Assembly: GCA_050084515.1 (NCBI GenBank)
Contig: CM114273.1
Location: forward strand, 26,350,001-26,414,000
Length of the DNA stretch: 64,000 nucleotides
From: Blasia pusilla
Taxonomy: Eukaryota > Marchantiophyta > Marchantiopsida > Blasiales
Direction: 5' to 3'
The position numbers and the translations under genes were made by a program. Shown here piece after piece: positions 25,701 to 37,130 of this stretch. Each line of letters opens with the position of its first letter. Positions within the stretch are counted from its first letter, which is position 1. The notes beneath the pieces are model-generated. The model had not been told where the DNA came from, made no database searches, and was given only the letters and a program-made list of their open reading frames with translations.

Positions 25701-28273
25701 GTTCAGAGATCCCGTTTGTCGGCTGCATCCACAATTTAGTAGATTGAATTGCTGGGCCAGTATTGGGTCAAAAGAGATTATCAGAATAAAGGATCATCAT
25801 GAGCATATTCTTGCAACAGTAATGACCTCTCAGGAGACTCTCAGCGAAAATCTTGCACCAAACTCAAGGTATTTGGAAGGACTTTTACCTTAAGTGGTAG
25901 CTCAAGTCAAGGTTGTGTAAATGTAAGAACACCTGCATTGCACACAATAACTCAGCAGAAGTACGTCTACGCAGTCCCAAATGCAAGATCCTAAATGCAG
26001 AGGCAGAACCAGGCTCAACAGAGAACAATGCTCAAAGACTGCAGCACCATGCATACCTTTCGAGCAACCGTACGAATGGTTCCCTGAGCCACCTTTGCAA
26101 AGACTGCATTCCTCAGCTCTGGTTTGACAGAAGCAGGCATGTGGGTTTAGCTATTGCACAAGATCCCAGAGCAAATGGATATGAAAATTATATGAATAGA
26201 TGAAACAGTTCTAGCTATCATGGCACGAGCACAATACCACAAGCAGATATGAAACTCTGGTAGTAGCAAATGAATGCGCGCTACGACTTTCGAAGGTAAT
26301 GTAATATCCCAGATAACGCCTCAGTACCAATCTGATTCAGTGTGACCAGACTTTAATGTCAATCAAAGACTACACTGCTTCCAGAAGCACCCAATTTATA
26401 CCATTGCATCCAGAGGCACCCGCTCGAGCAATGCCATAACCAAGAAGAACTGCTGCAGGAGTTCCAAAAGCTGCAAGAACCATTGGGTTCCCTATTGAGG
26501 CAGCTGCAGTGGCACCTGTTGCTCCAACAGCAGTTGAGAGACTATCTATTGCATACTTGAAAAGGAAGGGCACTTGAACATTCAGCACCTGAATTTCACT
26601 CAAACCACCACAGCATTGTACTCAGGATTAGAGCATTGGTTTACCACAAGAGGACTTAACATGACAACGAGCTACATTCACCTGCAGTCAGAGGATTAAC
26701 TATTTTGGTAAAAGAATCTATTCAATAAGCAAAAACTCAATGTAAAATTGAGTTACTTGTGCCTGTGCACTCACATTTATTAACACGATTATTGAGAAGT
26801 GAGATTCTGCAGCTGGGCATGTGGATCCTCCTAGCTTTCAGCACTAGCGGTATCTAAAATGATAGTAATCTCACAAGACTTGAATATAATTTCACTGACT
26901 AGGCAAGACCTTCATTTCCATTCTCTAGCTTCATTCATGATCGACTTGCACAATCTACCCAAAGACATGTTCTTACCTTCGATGCAATTAAGAGACTGAA
27001 CGCTCCAAGAACTCGCCTTTGGAAGTCTGGATTATCTTTGGGCCATAAGTATGATGATAAAGTCCGCAATATTCGCATGTCTGCTATCGACTCATTTTCT
27101 TCTTCTGTTGGAACCGCTTTCTTGGCAACTTTCTCTGGTGTGGGCGCTGGTTCTGATGGTAGTGAACTAGGAAGATGATGGAGGTCGGAGGTTGAGATTG
27201 ACCTAGACTGGTAATAGGGCACAGACGATTCATAATGTTGTTAGCTAGCTAGGAAACATAACCATCATCTAACATCTACTTCAACTACATGGATCTTTCT
27301 AATCTTACATCAAGCAATATTTCTGACAAACTCTTTGATGATGCAGGCATGCAGCCAGTGCAGATCTTCTAAAGCACATAGAAGAACGTCATCTGTTTCT
27401 ACTCGAACAGTTTACTACAAATTTGAGCAGAAATCCCCCTTGGGGACTTCACTAGAAAGGTCATCAGCAGAAAGCGGAAGATGGTTCTCCCTGAAACAAC
27501 CAGCGACCAGGGGCAGCTCAACAGATAGATGGTTTCACCAATTCTGAAGAGGAGAGGAACCGTACTCTGAGAGACGACAAGAGGCATTTTGAAGATCTGT
27601 TGGTGTATCCAGTCAAATAGAAACCACTTCTCCTCCCTCTACTTAACGCATTCAAGCCATTCTCCGTCTCCTTTGCCTCCCGTGGGTACTGCTCTGTCCC
27701 TGCAGTGGTCATGTATTGGGCTCCCTCAGCCGATTCCTGTGTCTCCTCCGTTGAATGGACACCATCTTGTCTGTAGCGCATCGCGAGACCCCGGCCATCA
27801 CTGATGAAGCTTGGCCCACTCTGTTCTCTGCTAAGCCTCACTACGTCCTCAAATTCCTCTCTCTCCTCAGAGCTCACCAGCGCCCCTGCGCGTCGCGCAA
27901 TCCAAGGTCGATCTGTGCGGCACTGAGCTCTGTGGCTCTCTAAATTGGCTCCAATGGAGTTCCTGAAGAACAGCAGACGTGTTTCCATTCGACTTTTGGG
28001 TACATCTACTCGCTGAGCTACGGAATTGCCACCGGCTCTGCTCGAAACCTTGGGCAGAGCCAGGCCCGAGCCTCCACTCGATCTGCTGCTCCATTTCCAT
28101 CCCCCTAAGAAACCCTCATGATGCCTCGAGCTACTCTGCGAGCTGTGCACACTCCTGACGATTTTGCCCAACTGGGAATTCCCCGGCTCCTCATTCTCCC
28201 ACAGCTCTGCTACACTGCCCAACCTGCAGCCCCTCACCCTCCGTACCACTGTCCGCACTCTCTGCATTCCCAT
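19756..28273 (-). CDS. ATM3: Mitochondrial ABC half-transporter ATM3/ABCB25 (20 exons)
   Basis: Exports a glutathione-linked sulfur species from mitochondria for cytosolic Fe-S assembly and Mo cofactor synthesis (known role of the family). Exons: 28273-27878, 27207-26977, 26588-26402, 26118-26057, 25932-25889, 25722-25620, 25335-25228, 24900-24817, 24708-24648, 24356-24211, 23748-23632, 23316-23231, 23000-22912, 21679-21624, 21482-21402, 21058-20993, 20895-20803, 20672-20608, 20383-20248 and 19893-19756. All join in phase to 782 residues. The Arg-rich start suits a mitochondrial presequence; the first 130 residues are the least certain. Transmembrane domain about 195-480. Nucleotide-binding domain: Walker A GTSGSGKST (567-575, split by a 1.2-kb intron), Q-loop Gln615, signature LSGGE (671-675), Walker B LLCDE (692-696), His727. 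All key residues are intact. Confidence 0.96.
20439..20480. repeat. Perfect 19-bp inverted repeat in an ATM3 intron
   Basis: The arms 20439-20457 (CCTTTCCAGTCATCCACCT) and 20462-20480 are exact reverse complements with a 4-base loop, CAAA. It lies in the intron between exons 18 and 19 of ATM3. No flanking duplication marking a transposon was seen. It could form a stable hairpin in either transcript. Confidence 0.9.
25399..25626. repeat. Diverged tandem duplication spanning the exon 6 donor of ATM3
   Basis: Segments 25399-25502 and 25520-25626 are related. Both contain GAACAGAACAAG or GAGCAGAACAAG, a shared AAGTT context, and finish in ACAAG-ACCAAGTACCTCCA. The second contains the true end of exon 6 and its splice donor. 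The first, inside the following intron, carries a copy of the same exon end and donor (GGAG followed by GTACTTGG on the minus strand). Confidence 0.7.
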
Positions 28274-28585
28274 ATCAATTCTCGTTCAAAATTCGCCCCG
28301 TTCTGCAGCCCAAATCCGATTCCCTCCTCCTCGAATCCAACACTTTCCTCTCCTGGAAAAAAGTAGACCGACGTCCCTCGCCCCTCGCCCCTTCGCCGCA
28401 TCTGTCTCAAGATTCTCCTCACCCCTTCATCCTTCCCTCCCCTCTCCTCAACTCCCTCATGTCTTCCTTCCCGGTGACAAGGGAAGGGGCGCGAGCTGCA
28501 GCTGCAGCTGAATCTGAAATCGGAATGCGATCGATCGATCAATCGATCACATCATCGCATTCGTGTTGAAGATGGGTGCTATGAC

Positions 28586-28589
<4 letters not shown>

Positions 28590-28631
<42 letters not shown>
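28590..28631. repeat. (GA)n microsatellite upstream of ATM3
   Basis: About 42 bases of uninterrupted GA lie roughly 320 bases upstream of the ATM3 start codon. In the direction of that gene it reads as (CT)n, as is often seen in plant promoters and 5' leaders. The serine/leucine-repeat open frame across it is an artefact. Confidence 0.9.
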
Positions 28632-28634
<3 letters not shown>

Positions 28635-30733
28635 TTGAGCTTGAGCTTTTCTGGGACCCACCGTAAATCGCACTATAACTCAAGGCCAACTGCAACGACT
28701 TTATGCCTTGAATCTTGGCTTCTTTCCAGGGCTCTGGAAGATGCAGGGGCAGCGGACTGCGAGTAAGTGGGGCGAAATCACTTGCTGTCTGTGTTGTGGG
28801 CTCTATACTGCTCTGTTCCTGTCGGTTTTGATCTCTCGTAGTCAACTCCCACTTCCGACGTTCAGGTCTGCCTGGACGCTTACGAATCACAGTCAAGATT
28901 GGAGACGGGGCTATGGAACGCTTGGGGAAGCTCAATTTCTTTAGGCTCACTGCTGTCCCGTCATCTGGTCCGCAAGGACAACCTATCTCGTGGAGATCGT
29001 GAGCTCCACATTTCTGATTTCCCACGCACGTTCGCACGGCCCACACTTCCTCCTGCCACACCGCGTCTGGGTGAACCTCTTCACTGCGCTATGAAGAGCG
29101 CGTGGGCTTCGTCTTATTCGCACTCTTTGGTTGAGATACGGACTGATGTTAGTCACTGGAGTCGACCGTAAGTTCCTCAGTAGCAGCGGCTTTTACAGAT
29201 TCCATCACGCGAATATTGTAGATTAAGGTAATGAGAGTGAAATCCGAAATCGGCGGGCCTGGCAGCTGCCTTACCTTCGATCGGCACGATGACTGACCGG
29301 AGTGCAATGAGACCTATGAGGACTGATTCTATGGAGGTGTCCAAGAAGAATAAGTAGAGTAAGACAGGAAGCCCAATCGATCGTCCACAAGGCAATAGAT
29401 GATGAACCCAGCCGCTCTCACTGAGGGCTGGGTGGACCTGTCGGTGCGGTGATCACTAGTGTGTGAGTCTACATATATCAACAATCCCTTCCACACTGCA
29501 TCTGGACTGTGATTTTCCCATGTGAGTTTGACTACGTGTCTTTACTTGGGGTCTTCCTCAGAGACGAGCTCCATCACTTTCTCAGGCTTTGAGTCACTCC
29601 CTCGTGCTTTGCGGTATGGGATGTTGTATGTTCTGCTCGTTCCGTGCACTTGTGCCAGTATCACTCATATGGGTGTTAATCACTACCCTACTTTTCAATC
29701 ACAATCCACGATTAGATGGGGTAATACTATTCAAGCCACAGGCGCGTTTAGGTGAACTCGGATATCTCCTTAGAGTGAAGAAAACCTGCATAAAAAGGTG
29801 ACTGGTGCAGGTACCTCTTTCGTACCTGCACCGACAAGTCCCACCTCTTTTGTACTCGAGTTTGAATCGTCGAGGTCCCCCTCTCTTTTGTACCTGAAGT
29901 ACAAAAATGGGGGACTCGATGAATCAAGTCCGTGGAGGGCACACCCAGCCCGGGAAAAGGTTTGGGCAAATGGACCAGCTATCCGTTCGATGTCGAAACC
30001 TGGCGAAGGGGCCGGGCACACTCTGGAACTTACACAAGTGATCACAGAAGAATGAGAACTCCCAACTCCTCTTCTAGAAGAACAAAAGAAGGCTGCAAGG
30101 TACAAGTAGGAACAGGTCTATTTCTCGATCACGCTAAGTCTAGTTGTGAGCCGGGGGATTGCATCCATACAGTTCATTTAAGGGGGGCTTGAGTATGTTC
30201 TTGGCGTTATCAGACTTGCTGGGTTATCCCACCGTGCAGAGTGTTCACGTTGAAGCCCAGATTTGGGTGTTCATTAGTAAGCACACCTCGGTCTGCAATT
30301 CAAGAAGCCTTCTAAACCCCATATTGTGCCATTGCATGAGAGCCACAAATAGTAGAAGCCGGCATCTGGTTCTACTGTTCCCAACTGACTACTCTGTCTG
30401 CGATTCAAGACTCAGGAATGAAAGATATGCAAGAAACTGACTACATTCAGTTCGACTTTAATAGAATCACACCGTGGGCAGAAAGCAATCAGGAGTAGTG
30501 TTTCTGTTTTGCAAGCCATAAGCACTTGGCAGATGTAAGGCATATCTTCTTAGAACAACACAGGTGTTGAATACTTGTAAGAACATCAAATTTGGTAGAA
30601 GATGGACTTTAGCTTCCAACTACTAGTCCATCATTTCAAGAGTAATTTTTTACCATCGACAGACCCTGCCTTACAGTGGACTCCACGCCAAGCGCCAAAA
30701 TGACATATTATATCAAGTCAAGATTATTGTATT
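28632..30733. other. Interval between ATM3 and the GST gene
   Basis: It should contain the ATM3 promoter and the GST 3' untranslated region. The first 600 bases are GC-richer than the rest. No protein similarity was recognised. A pair of adjacent fold-back sequences at 29804-29925 is listed separately. Confidence 0.55.
29804..29925. repeat. Two adjacent fold-back sequences
   Basis: GGTGCAGGTAC (29804-29814) is followed, after seven bases, by its exact complement GTACCTGCACC (29822-29832). Immediately after, an imperfect stem pairs TCGAGGTCCCC and TTTTGTAC on the left with GTACAAAA and GGGGGACTCGA on the right (about 29868-29921). Together they look like the remains of a fold-back or miniature transposon. 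Confidence 0.65.
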
Positions 30734-33700
30734 TCATGATACCACCCGCCCACGCTCGTCCTCGTACATCTTCATTATATGCTGCAAACCAGGAAAGTCC
30801 GATTAAAAGCCATGACAATCTCATAAATATATCTGAAGTACTCTGAGAGAGACTGATTGTCTTGATCAGGCAACATTGATGAATTTTGAAACTTGCACAC
30901 ATAGAATGGAGTCGATTCCAATGGAATGTCAGCTGATTGAAAAAAATTGCAGTCCAACAACATAAAGCTTGAATGAACACTCACTTTGCCGGCTCTGCTC
31001 TTTCTCAGCATAATCAAAACCTTGGTCATCTCTGGAGGACATTCTTCTAGTTGTGGCACCCAAACTCTAGAACTGCAAAGCCCCACGAGTCAGAGATTCA
31101 GAGGGTCATGTTAACTGGAGGATACTGCCAGCTTATAAGGCAACAAAACTAAGAGCAGTCAGAGAAGTGAGGTCTTACTACAATCAAGTCTTCCAGTAGG
31201 ACTATTCAAGAACCTAACCAGTATGCTGAAACATCCTTATGTGGTCAACTATCAGAATTCTAGGTGGATACACAAAGATCTGCATATTCGGAAATTACCC
31301 TGGTGGGAAGATAACAGGAGCCCCAAGAGAAGCGAAAGTCAAATCTGCTGCTGTGAACCTTTGTCCACAGATATAAGGTCGCCCATCCGCTAAAGCATCA
31401 TCAACCTGGGCACGATCAATGAGACATCTGCTTAAACCCTCCACTTTATTGCGAGAGGACTGGACAGATGTATCTGATGTAAACCAAAATCCCCATGAGG
31501 ACAACTTCAGAAGAGCACTACAATTCAACATTCACAAACTGAGCTGTCATAAGAGAGACCTAGTAACCCAAAACTGGTCCGAATGAAAAGAAAAATCATT
31601 CACTGGAGTGATTTGTAGTGTACAGGAACCCAACAGTGGCAAGGAAATTTGATTTACAAAGGTAACTACGACTTGATGGAAAAAGAGGAAGAGCCAGAGA
31701 GACTTGACGGGCTTTTCTAGTCCACAGGAACCCATCTGGCTTATGCTATACCTCACATGTCCACTTCACATTAAATCTGTCAAAAGGCCCTCCGCGACCA
31801 GATTTCAAGCATCTAGACTTGGACTCTCCATGAGTTCCAGATTCTTTCGGGAAGGTGTGAGCTCAAATTTACAGCTATAAAGCCAACTTCTTCTGTAACA
31901 TCGCCACAAGCAACACCTTGATGATTTGTTTGATAACTTCACCAATCAGATGGACAAGCCTTTTTAAGACTTTTGTGTTCAAAATTCCCAAACATAGTAA
32001 TACTCGCTCAAACTTGAGCAGAGAGGCCTTTCACTACTCTTCTTAGCTCTTACCCCTACTAGAACAGGATCTACAGACTGTCAAAAAGGCACCGGCTGGT
32101 TGGAGATATCCTTCTCTTTTGAGGTGATGCTTCTGAACTGGGCATGAATGTCTGAAAAAGTTTTCTGTTAGGTCTGTAACAGTTATCTTAAGTTCAAGAT
32201 TAGTCAAGTATAGCTCTCTGAAACTTACCGTCCTTAGTTCCTCAAATCAGTCACACTACCAATCCCTTAAAATGCTGTGTATTGCACCCACTAAAGATTC
32301 ATGCAGCAGTTTTGGCAGTTGGAATAATCATTTCATTGTCCTTTGACCTGCCTTGATAGCCACCAAATCAAGAATATAAGATTTGAACATACCTCCTGGA
32401 ACATCTCCTGAATCACTTTGAGAGAGTTCTCTTTTGCATCTGGTTTGTTGCAGTACAGAGCACTATAGACAATCCTCCGCAAGAATGGAATAAAAAACCA
32501 AGTAATCACCTTCTCCCAAAATGCAGCCCCTGGTGAACATGCCAACACACAGTTACCCTCTAAATAAGCATTGTTTTTTAGAACGTGAAACCCTGCTAGG
32601 ATTATTTTCATGTGGAAGAAAAAAGTACAATGGCAATATAACCATACATCATTGAAATACAACAAACCCACCAGAGTTGGATTTGCTACCGAAGCTAGTA
32701 AGAGAACAATATATTTCTTACTAACTTCAGCGAATCAGAAATACCAACTCAAAAGAGGCCCTCCTAAAAGGTGGTCAGGAAAATCCGGAAACTAACCTTG
32801 CGTTAGCAGACGAAAGCTACATTTGTCAAAGAGCAGATAGCAGTACACCCACCGGCGCACATGTGGCCCTAGTTTCTTTCCAAATTTAGACTCTGCGTGG
32901 ACAATGGAAAGTCATAACCAACATGAAATCCACAAAGTTTTGAGCGTTCTGGTGGTCTCAGGCATCCACTCCAGCCTCAACATACTAGCTGGGAGAAGCT
33001 AAGCCACTTGCTCAAAGAGGTACATGCCTCAGTAGCCTTCATCATTTCCTGACCACCCAACGGTCACAACAGACTTAAATATATGTTTGACACCAAGACT
33101 ATCTCACACACTTAATAGTATAAGAAATCTTTCCTCAGAAACAGAGAAAAGCGTAAGTCACTAGCTCGGCCTTCACAAACTAAGTCAGAAGAAGACATAA
33201 CATCAACTGAGCCGACATACTACACACTTCTGTGCGTTTTTCGGTAGCCTGGAGATAATATAAAACAATGCATGTTCGGATGAAATGAATCCCTTTCTGG
33301 TGGAGATCATCCGCAATGAAATTAATGAAAATCTTTCAGGTGGAGATCATTCAACAATAGAATTAGTGAGAAGGAGGATATTTCACTGAGCACAAAGATT
33401 CAAAGTACTGGATTTTTTATGGCAAGCAGCAAATTTTCACTCACCCCAGGACTGCACAAGCTTTTGCAATTCGTCGTCCGCTGGATAGAGGCGGTCTTCC
33501 TCTTTTTTAATATTTTTCTCTGCAAACCGCAAGATATCTGTGGACTCCTGAAGTACCACTCGGTCCGAATCCTTTCCCATGACTAACTTTGGACAGCTTG
33601 TACCAGCACCCAACCCCCTGCATATGAGGTGAATCGATTAGACTTATATAACTGGAAATGATGACTAAGGCACCACTCTAGAAAATCCAACCTCTGAAGA

Positions 33701-34320
33701 CTGTTCAACAACATTTACACTACATGGTATTTTTCAATCCGATTGTCACCAAGGTGTCCAGCAGATAGTCCATTTGGAAGTCTAAAACTGATGATCAATT
33801 TTCAGAATGAATGAGAATTCGATAGATGCACACCTGGTAAAAAACATGTGTAGCAGCACCACGTGTTTTGATTCTCTGTAAGCCACTCCTGCCCTGTCTA
33901 ACGCCCATCTCGCCTGAATAAATGAGACAAAGAAATCAGGAACGATAAGCCCATGTGCGACTGATAAATATTTTGACGTATTCAAGCCACAACTTCAAAT
34001 TGAATCAGTCTTAATAATAGGTAAAATAGAAGAGGCTATCTGATTGTACTGAATGAAAGTGCTTATGAAAGTACCAAGAGAAGGAAGAGAAGATGGACAG
34101 TAGGAATCTGTTCAGCTACCCCATCAAAAGTCACTGAAACTAAAAACCACCCACATTTTTTCCCTCACGACGCAAACTCATTTAGAATGGAAGCAATGTA
34201 TCTCCGGTATTCCTCACTGCACATCATGTACGCTCTCCTGAGCATTCTGGACAAACTCTACCACTACCAGACACACGTGACAAGAGGAATTGCTCACCTT
34301 TTCACAGTAATGTGAAGCAC
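30734..34320 (-). CDS. Glutathione S-transferase-like protein, 5' end not located
   Basis: Exons found: 34320-34298, 33913-33834, 33617-33445, 32892-32797, 32529-32393, 31405-31299, 31072-30985 and 30781-30734 (stop). All join in phase to about 249 residues. The thioredoxin-fold half begins ASHYCEK-ARWALDRAG, with the likely active-site Ser/Cys region, then GTSCPKLV and VVLQESTDILRFAEK. The all-helical GST_C half contains RRWVYCYLLFDK and RPYICGQRFTAADLTFASL, the usual G-x-x-F-T-x-A-D signature. The form resembles, from memory, GSTs of about 250 residues in bacteria and cyanobacteria more than the plant tau or phi classes. The residues before ASHYCEK, including the start, are missing. One weak candidate exon ends at 34845. 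Substrate unknown. Confidence 0.85.
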
Positions 34321-35836
34321 CTGTATAACAGCGTCATCATCAAAGTCAGAGATGATAATCAGCAAAACTTTAGAGCTTTGTGAGAATTTAGATTCAAAAA
34401 TGTAATCAAGTGCATTATCCAATCCATGCAGTAAGGACATCAATATTTAACCAGTGACGTTCATTAAAGCTCCATCGGAGAAATATAAATGACAGAAGAA
34501 GTGGAACCCCTCGCATGACCCAAATTACTCCGTGAGGCAAATGCATGTGCTCGACAAGCATTTTTAACGCTGCCACTTCGTATCTGGACTCTCTCCAACT
34601 ACAAGCAGAGGGAACACCAACACCGCCAATTTTTCAAATATTTTTTTCAAGCAATTCTTAAGCTTCTGCCTTGTCCAGCTTCCCATATAACCTTGCCTGC
34701 ATGACCGAAGTGTCAGCAGGCAGCTACCCAACACAAGAAAGTGACGGTGACAGAACCTACGGGTTGCACCTAGCGAAGGTCACACTGTGAACTTGCTACC
34801 ACATAGCTACTTCCATCTATGGAAATACTTGTGTAAAGCTCAACCTTTAAGCTTTGGTAATACACAAAGATCAAAGGCTCCCCAGTCCTTCCCGGGCCTG
34901 GGGAAGTGGTGACAGACATTCAGAGCACGCATAGGAGCCACGCCCTGGCACCATCACGGAAAAAACACTAACAGGAAACCAAAAAGACAGGGTTAGCATT
35001 TTTTACACAATTATCCCGTCTGCAGACTCGGGTACATCGTGGCCGCAGGTAAACTTTGAGATATATGTTACGGGTAGGATAGAGGTCCCATAAACTTCTG
35101 GCAGAATTGTCCGAATCCCGAGGGCCATGCAAGCCCCCACTCCCTCCCCGACACTCTTCACGACCTCAGGCACCCTCCAATCCGACTACACCCACCCCAG
35201 AGTACAGAAAATAATTCATTCGATGACGAGGGAGACGCAACTTCAAATAGGACAACCGTTCCTGACCCGCTACGTGTCCGGTTTTAACTAAAGGAGACAG
35301 ACACATGCGGATCAGTGTACAGACCATCTGTAATGAGGCGTATAAGAGAGCCCATTCGAGAATCGATCTCACGCGCCCTCAATTCCCTTCCCTATGGCTG
35401 ATACCACACAATGCCTCCTCGAATCCTCCACTTGATCACAGTCCCAGTTGACAGTTGCTTCCCGATTATCGTCATTTGTTTGCGGCGTGAAGTGACACGC
35501 AATTGGCAGCAAACGAATTGCTGAAAGATCGAAATTCCAAAGGCGATCACACGCGACAAGCAGGAGAGAGTAAAGCCAGAGAAGAAACCTATGGAAACGA
35601 GATGTATCATAGCGAACGGCAACGGTGTAGATCCTCGTTGGCGGCAGGATCCCTCGGATGGGAGTTCGAAATGGGGGCGGGAACGACGGAGTCACTCGAC
35701 GCTCCTGCGACGGTTCACACACCCGAACAAACCACTCACAGTGGAACGCTGCTCTCGTCCCTACTCTGCGAATTCCCCAAGATGTTCCTGTCCAGTCGTG
35801 TCCGTTCCTTCTCGACGCATTCTCTTCCTCCCCGCA
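34321..35836. other. Upstream region of the GST gene
   Basis: This stretch probably contains the first GST exon or exons and the promoter. Minus-strand open frames at 35166-35372 and 35369-35842 were examined for a GST start (a short strand followed by L-Y-x-x-P) and do not show one. Confidence 0.4.
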
Positions 35837-35943
35837 ACTCACTCACTCACTCACTCACTCACACACACACTCACACTCACTCACTCACCACTCACTCACT
35901 CACTCACTCACTCACTCACTCACTAAATCAATCAATCAATCAC
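35837..35943. repeat. (CACT)n / (AATC)n microsatellite
   Basis: The sequence is dominated by ACTC repeats interrupted by ACACACAC, and ends with AATCAATCAATC. It accounts for the repetitive Thr-His-Ser-Leu open frames on the plus strand. Confidence 0.9.
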
Positions 35944-35999
35944 GGCCTTCGTTTGGGTCCCAGGCACCAAGTGATTCTCCTCGCCCAGCTTCCTGTCCT

Positions 36000-37130
36000 G
36001 TCTCCTCGCCACTGGATCCTCAAGCAAACGTCCAGGATGTAAGGAGGTCACCGAAGCACCGGACAGAGACTTCCCCCGCACGCCTTGGAGTCTTCGGCAT
36101 CGACGATCACTGTTGAAAAAAAGCTGCAGAGAACCCCTGCCTGGCACGACCACGATCTCATCCAAGCGCTGCAGGCAATGGATTCCGGATGTTTCCCGGG
36201 TCGCTTCCGCGGACCCGGTCCGCCGGCAGCATAACTTGGCGTTATCCACGGATGTTGCCTCGTCGAGCAAAGCTCGCACCGGAACTCTGCGCTTCTCTAA
36301 AGACGTATATGTCTTCCCCTCCGCTCCTCCCGGGTCGCCCGCAGAAACGCAAGCTCTGTCGGAGCTGCATCGGACGAGCCAACATTCTATCGAATCCACT
36401 CACTCGTCTGCTTTTCTCCGCGCATTCCCTCTGCCACGAGAGGGGAATCCGAAGCAAGAAGATTATGGCACACTCCCGGCGGTCCTCGAGAACCGGCGTT
36501 TACGAAGGCGGACGGCAATTTTCGAAGCCTTCTGATAGAAAAGGACCACATGGTCATAACCGGTGACTCAGAAAAGGACACGGCGATTTGAAATCTCGAC
36601 CTGCCAGGCTAACACGTGATCCCGGTTCTCCCCGGACGCTGCAAGTTCCGGCACTGGGGGTTCTCGCCCTAAAGCTATGCGCTACTGGTCCCACAAGGGC
36701 GCCGGGAGAGGAGAAGATCAGGGCCGCCAGCCCGGAATACGCCATATATCCACAGGATCCAGCACCATAACTCCCCCGGCACTTCTTGCGGCGTTGCTCG
36801 GGGTGCTCTCCTGCCATTTTCGGATTCCGTCTACAGCACTCCAAACTCGACGGCGACGGACGGACGGACGGACCGCTGCCCTTCGACTGCGGCTTCCCTC
36901 TCCCCTTCTTGCGGACGTCCCGGCCCTTCCGAGCTTCTGCTGCCCGCCCGGTGTGGACTCATTTTTTCTCGTCGGAGGGTGGAAGCAACGTTCCGGGAGA
37001 TCGGGGTTACGAGAAAGGCTAGCGAAAACCGGTTGGATTTGTGTAACTTTTTGTATTTGTATATCGTATCTGGAAACCGATGCAGAAACAGGGAGTACTG
37101 TTGCCGATAGAATTTCCCGGCTATGTACGG
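36000..37130. other. GC-richer stretch without an identified gene
   Basis: By eye it is clearly richer in G, C and CpG than its surroundings, so long open frames occur on both strands by chance. A (GGAC)n tract lies near 36857. The other overlapping frames gave no recognisable domain. It might be a promoter or first-exon region, or old gene debris. Confidence 0.45.
36239..36277 (-). pseudogene. Possible fragment of an ABC transporter nucleotide-binding domain
   Basis: The minus strand reads RALLDEATSVDNAK within an open frame (36399-35932). RALL followed by DEATS-VDNA matches two nearby pieces of ABCC-type domains, the end of the helix before Walker B and the Walker B/D-loop, as if about eight residues between them were deleted. 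No Walker A or signature motif was found nearby, and the rest of the frame is unlike ABC proteins. Chance similarity is possible. Confidence 0.25.

Noticed and set aside
28579-29061. 160-residue minus-strand open frame ending in Ser-Leu repeats
   Set aside because: The end is the GA microsatellite and the remainder has no domain. The region is more likely ATM3 upstream sequence.
34680-34720. Minus-strand MQARLYGKLDK as the GST start
   Set aside because: The L-Y-x-K-L resemblance is attractive, but no GT donor follows in the required phase.
35369-35842. 157-residue minus-strand frame as the first GST exon
   Set aside because: It lacks a recognisable GST start strand and no donor was found that would join it in phase to the exon at 34320.
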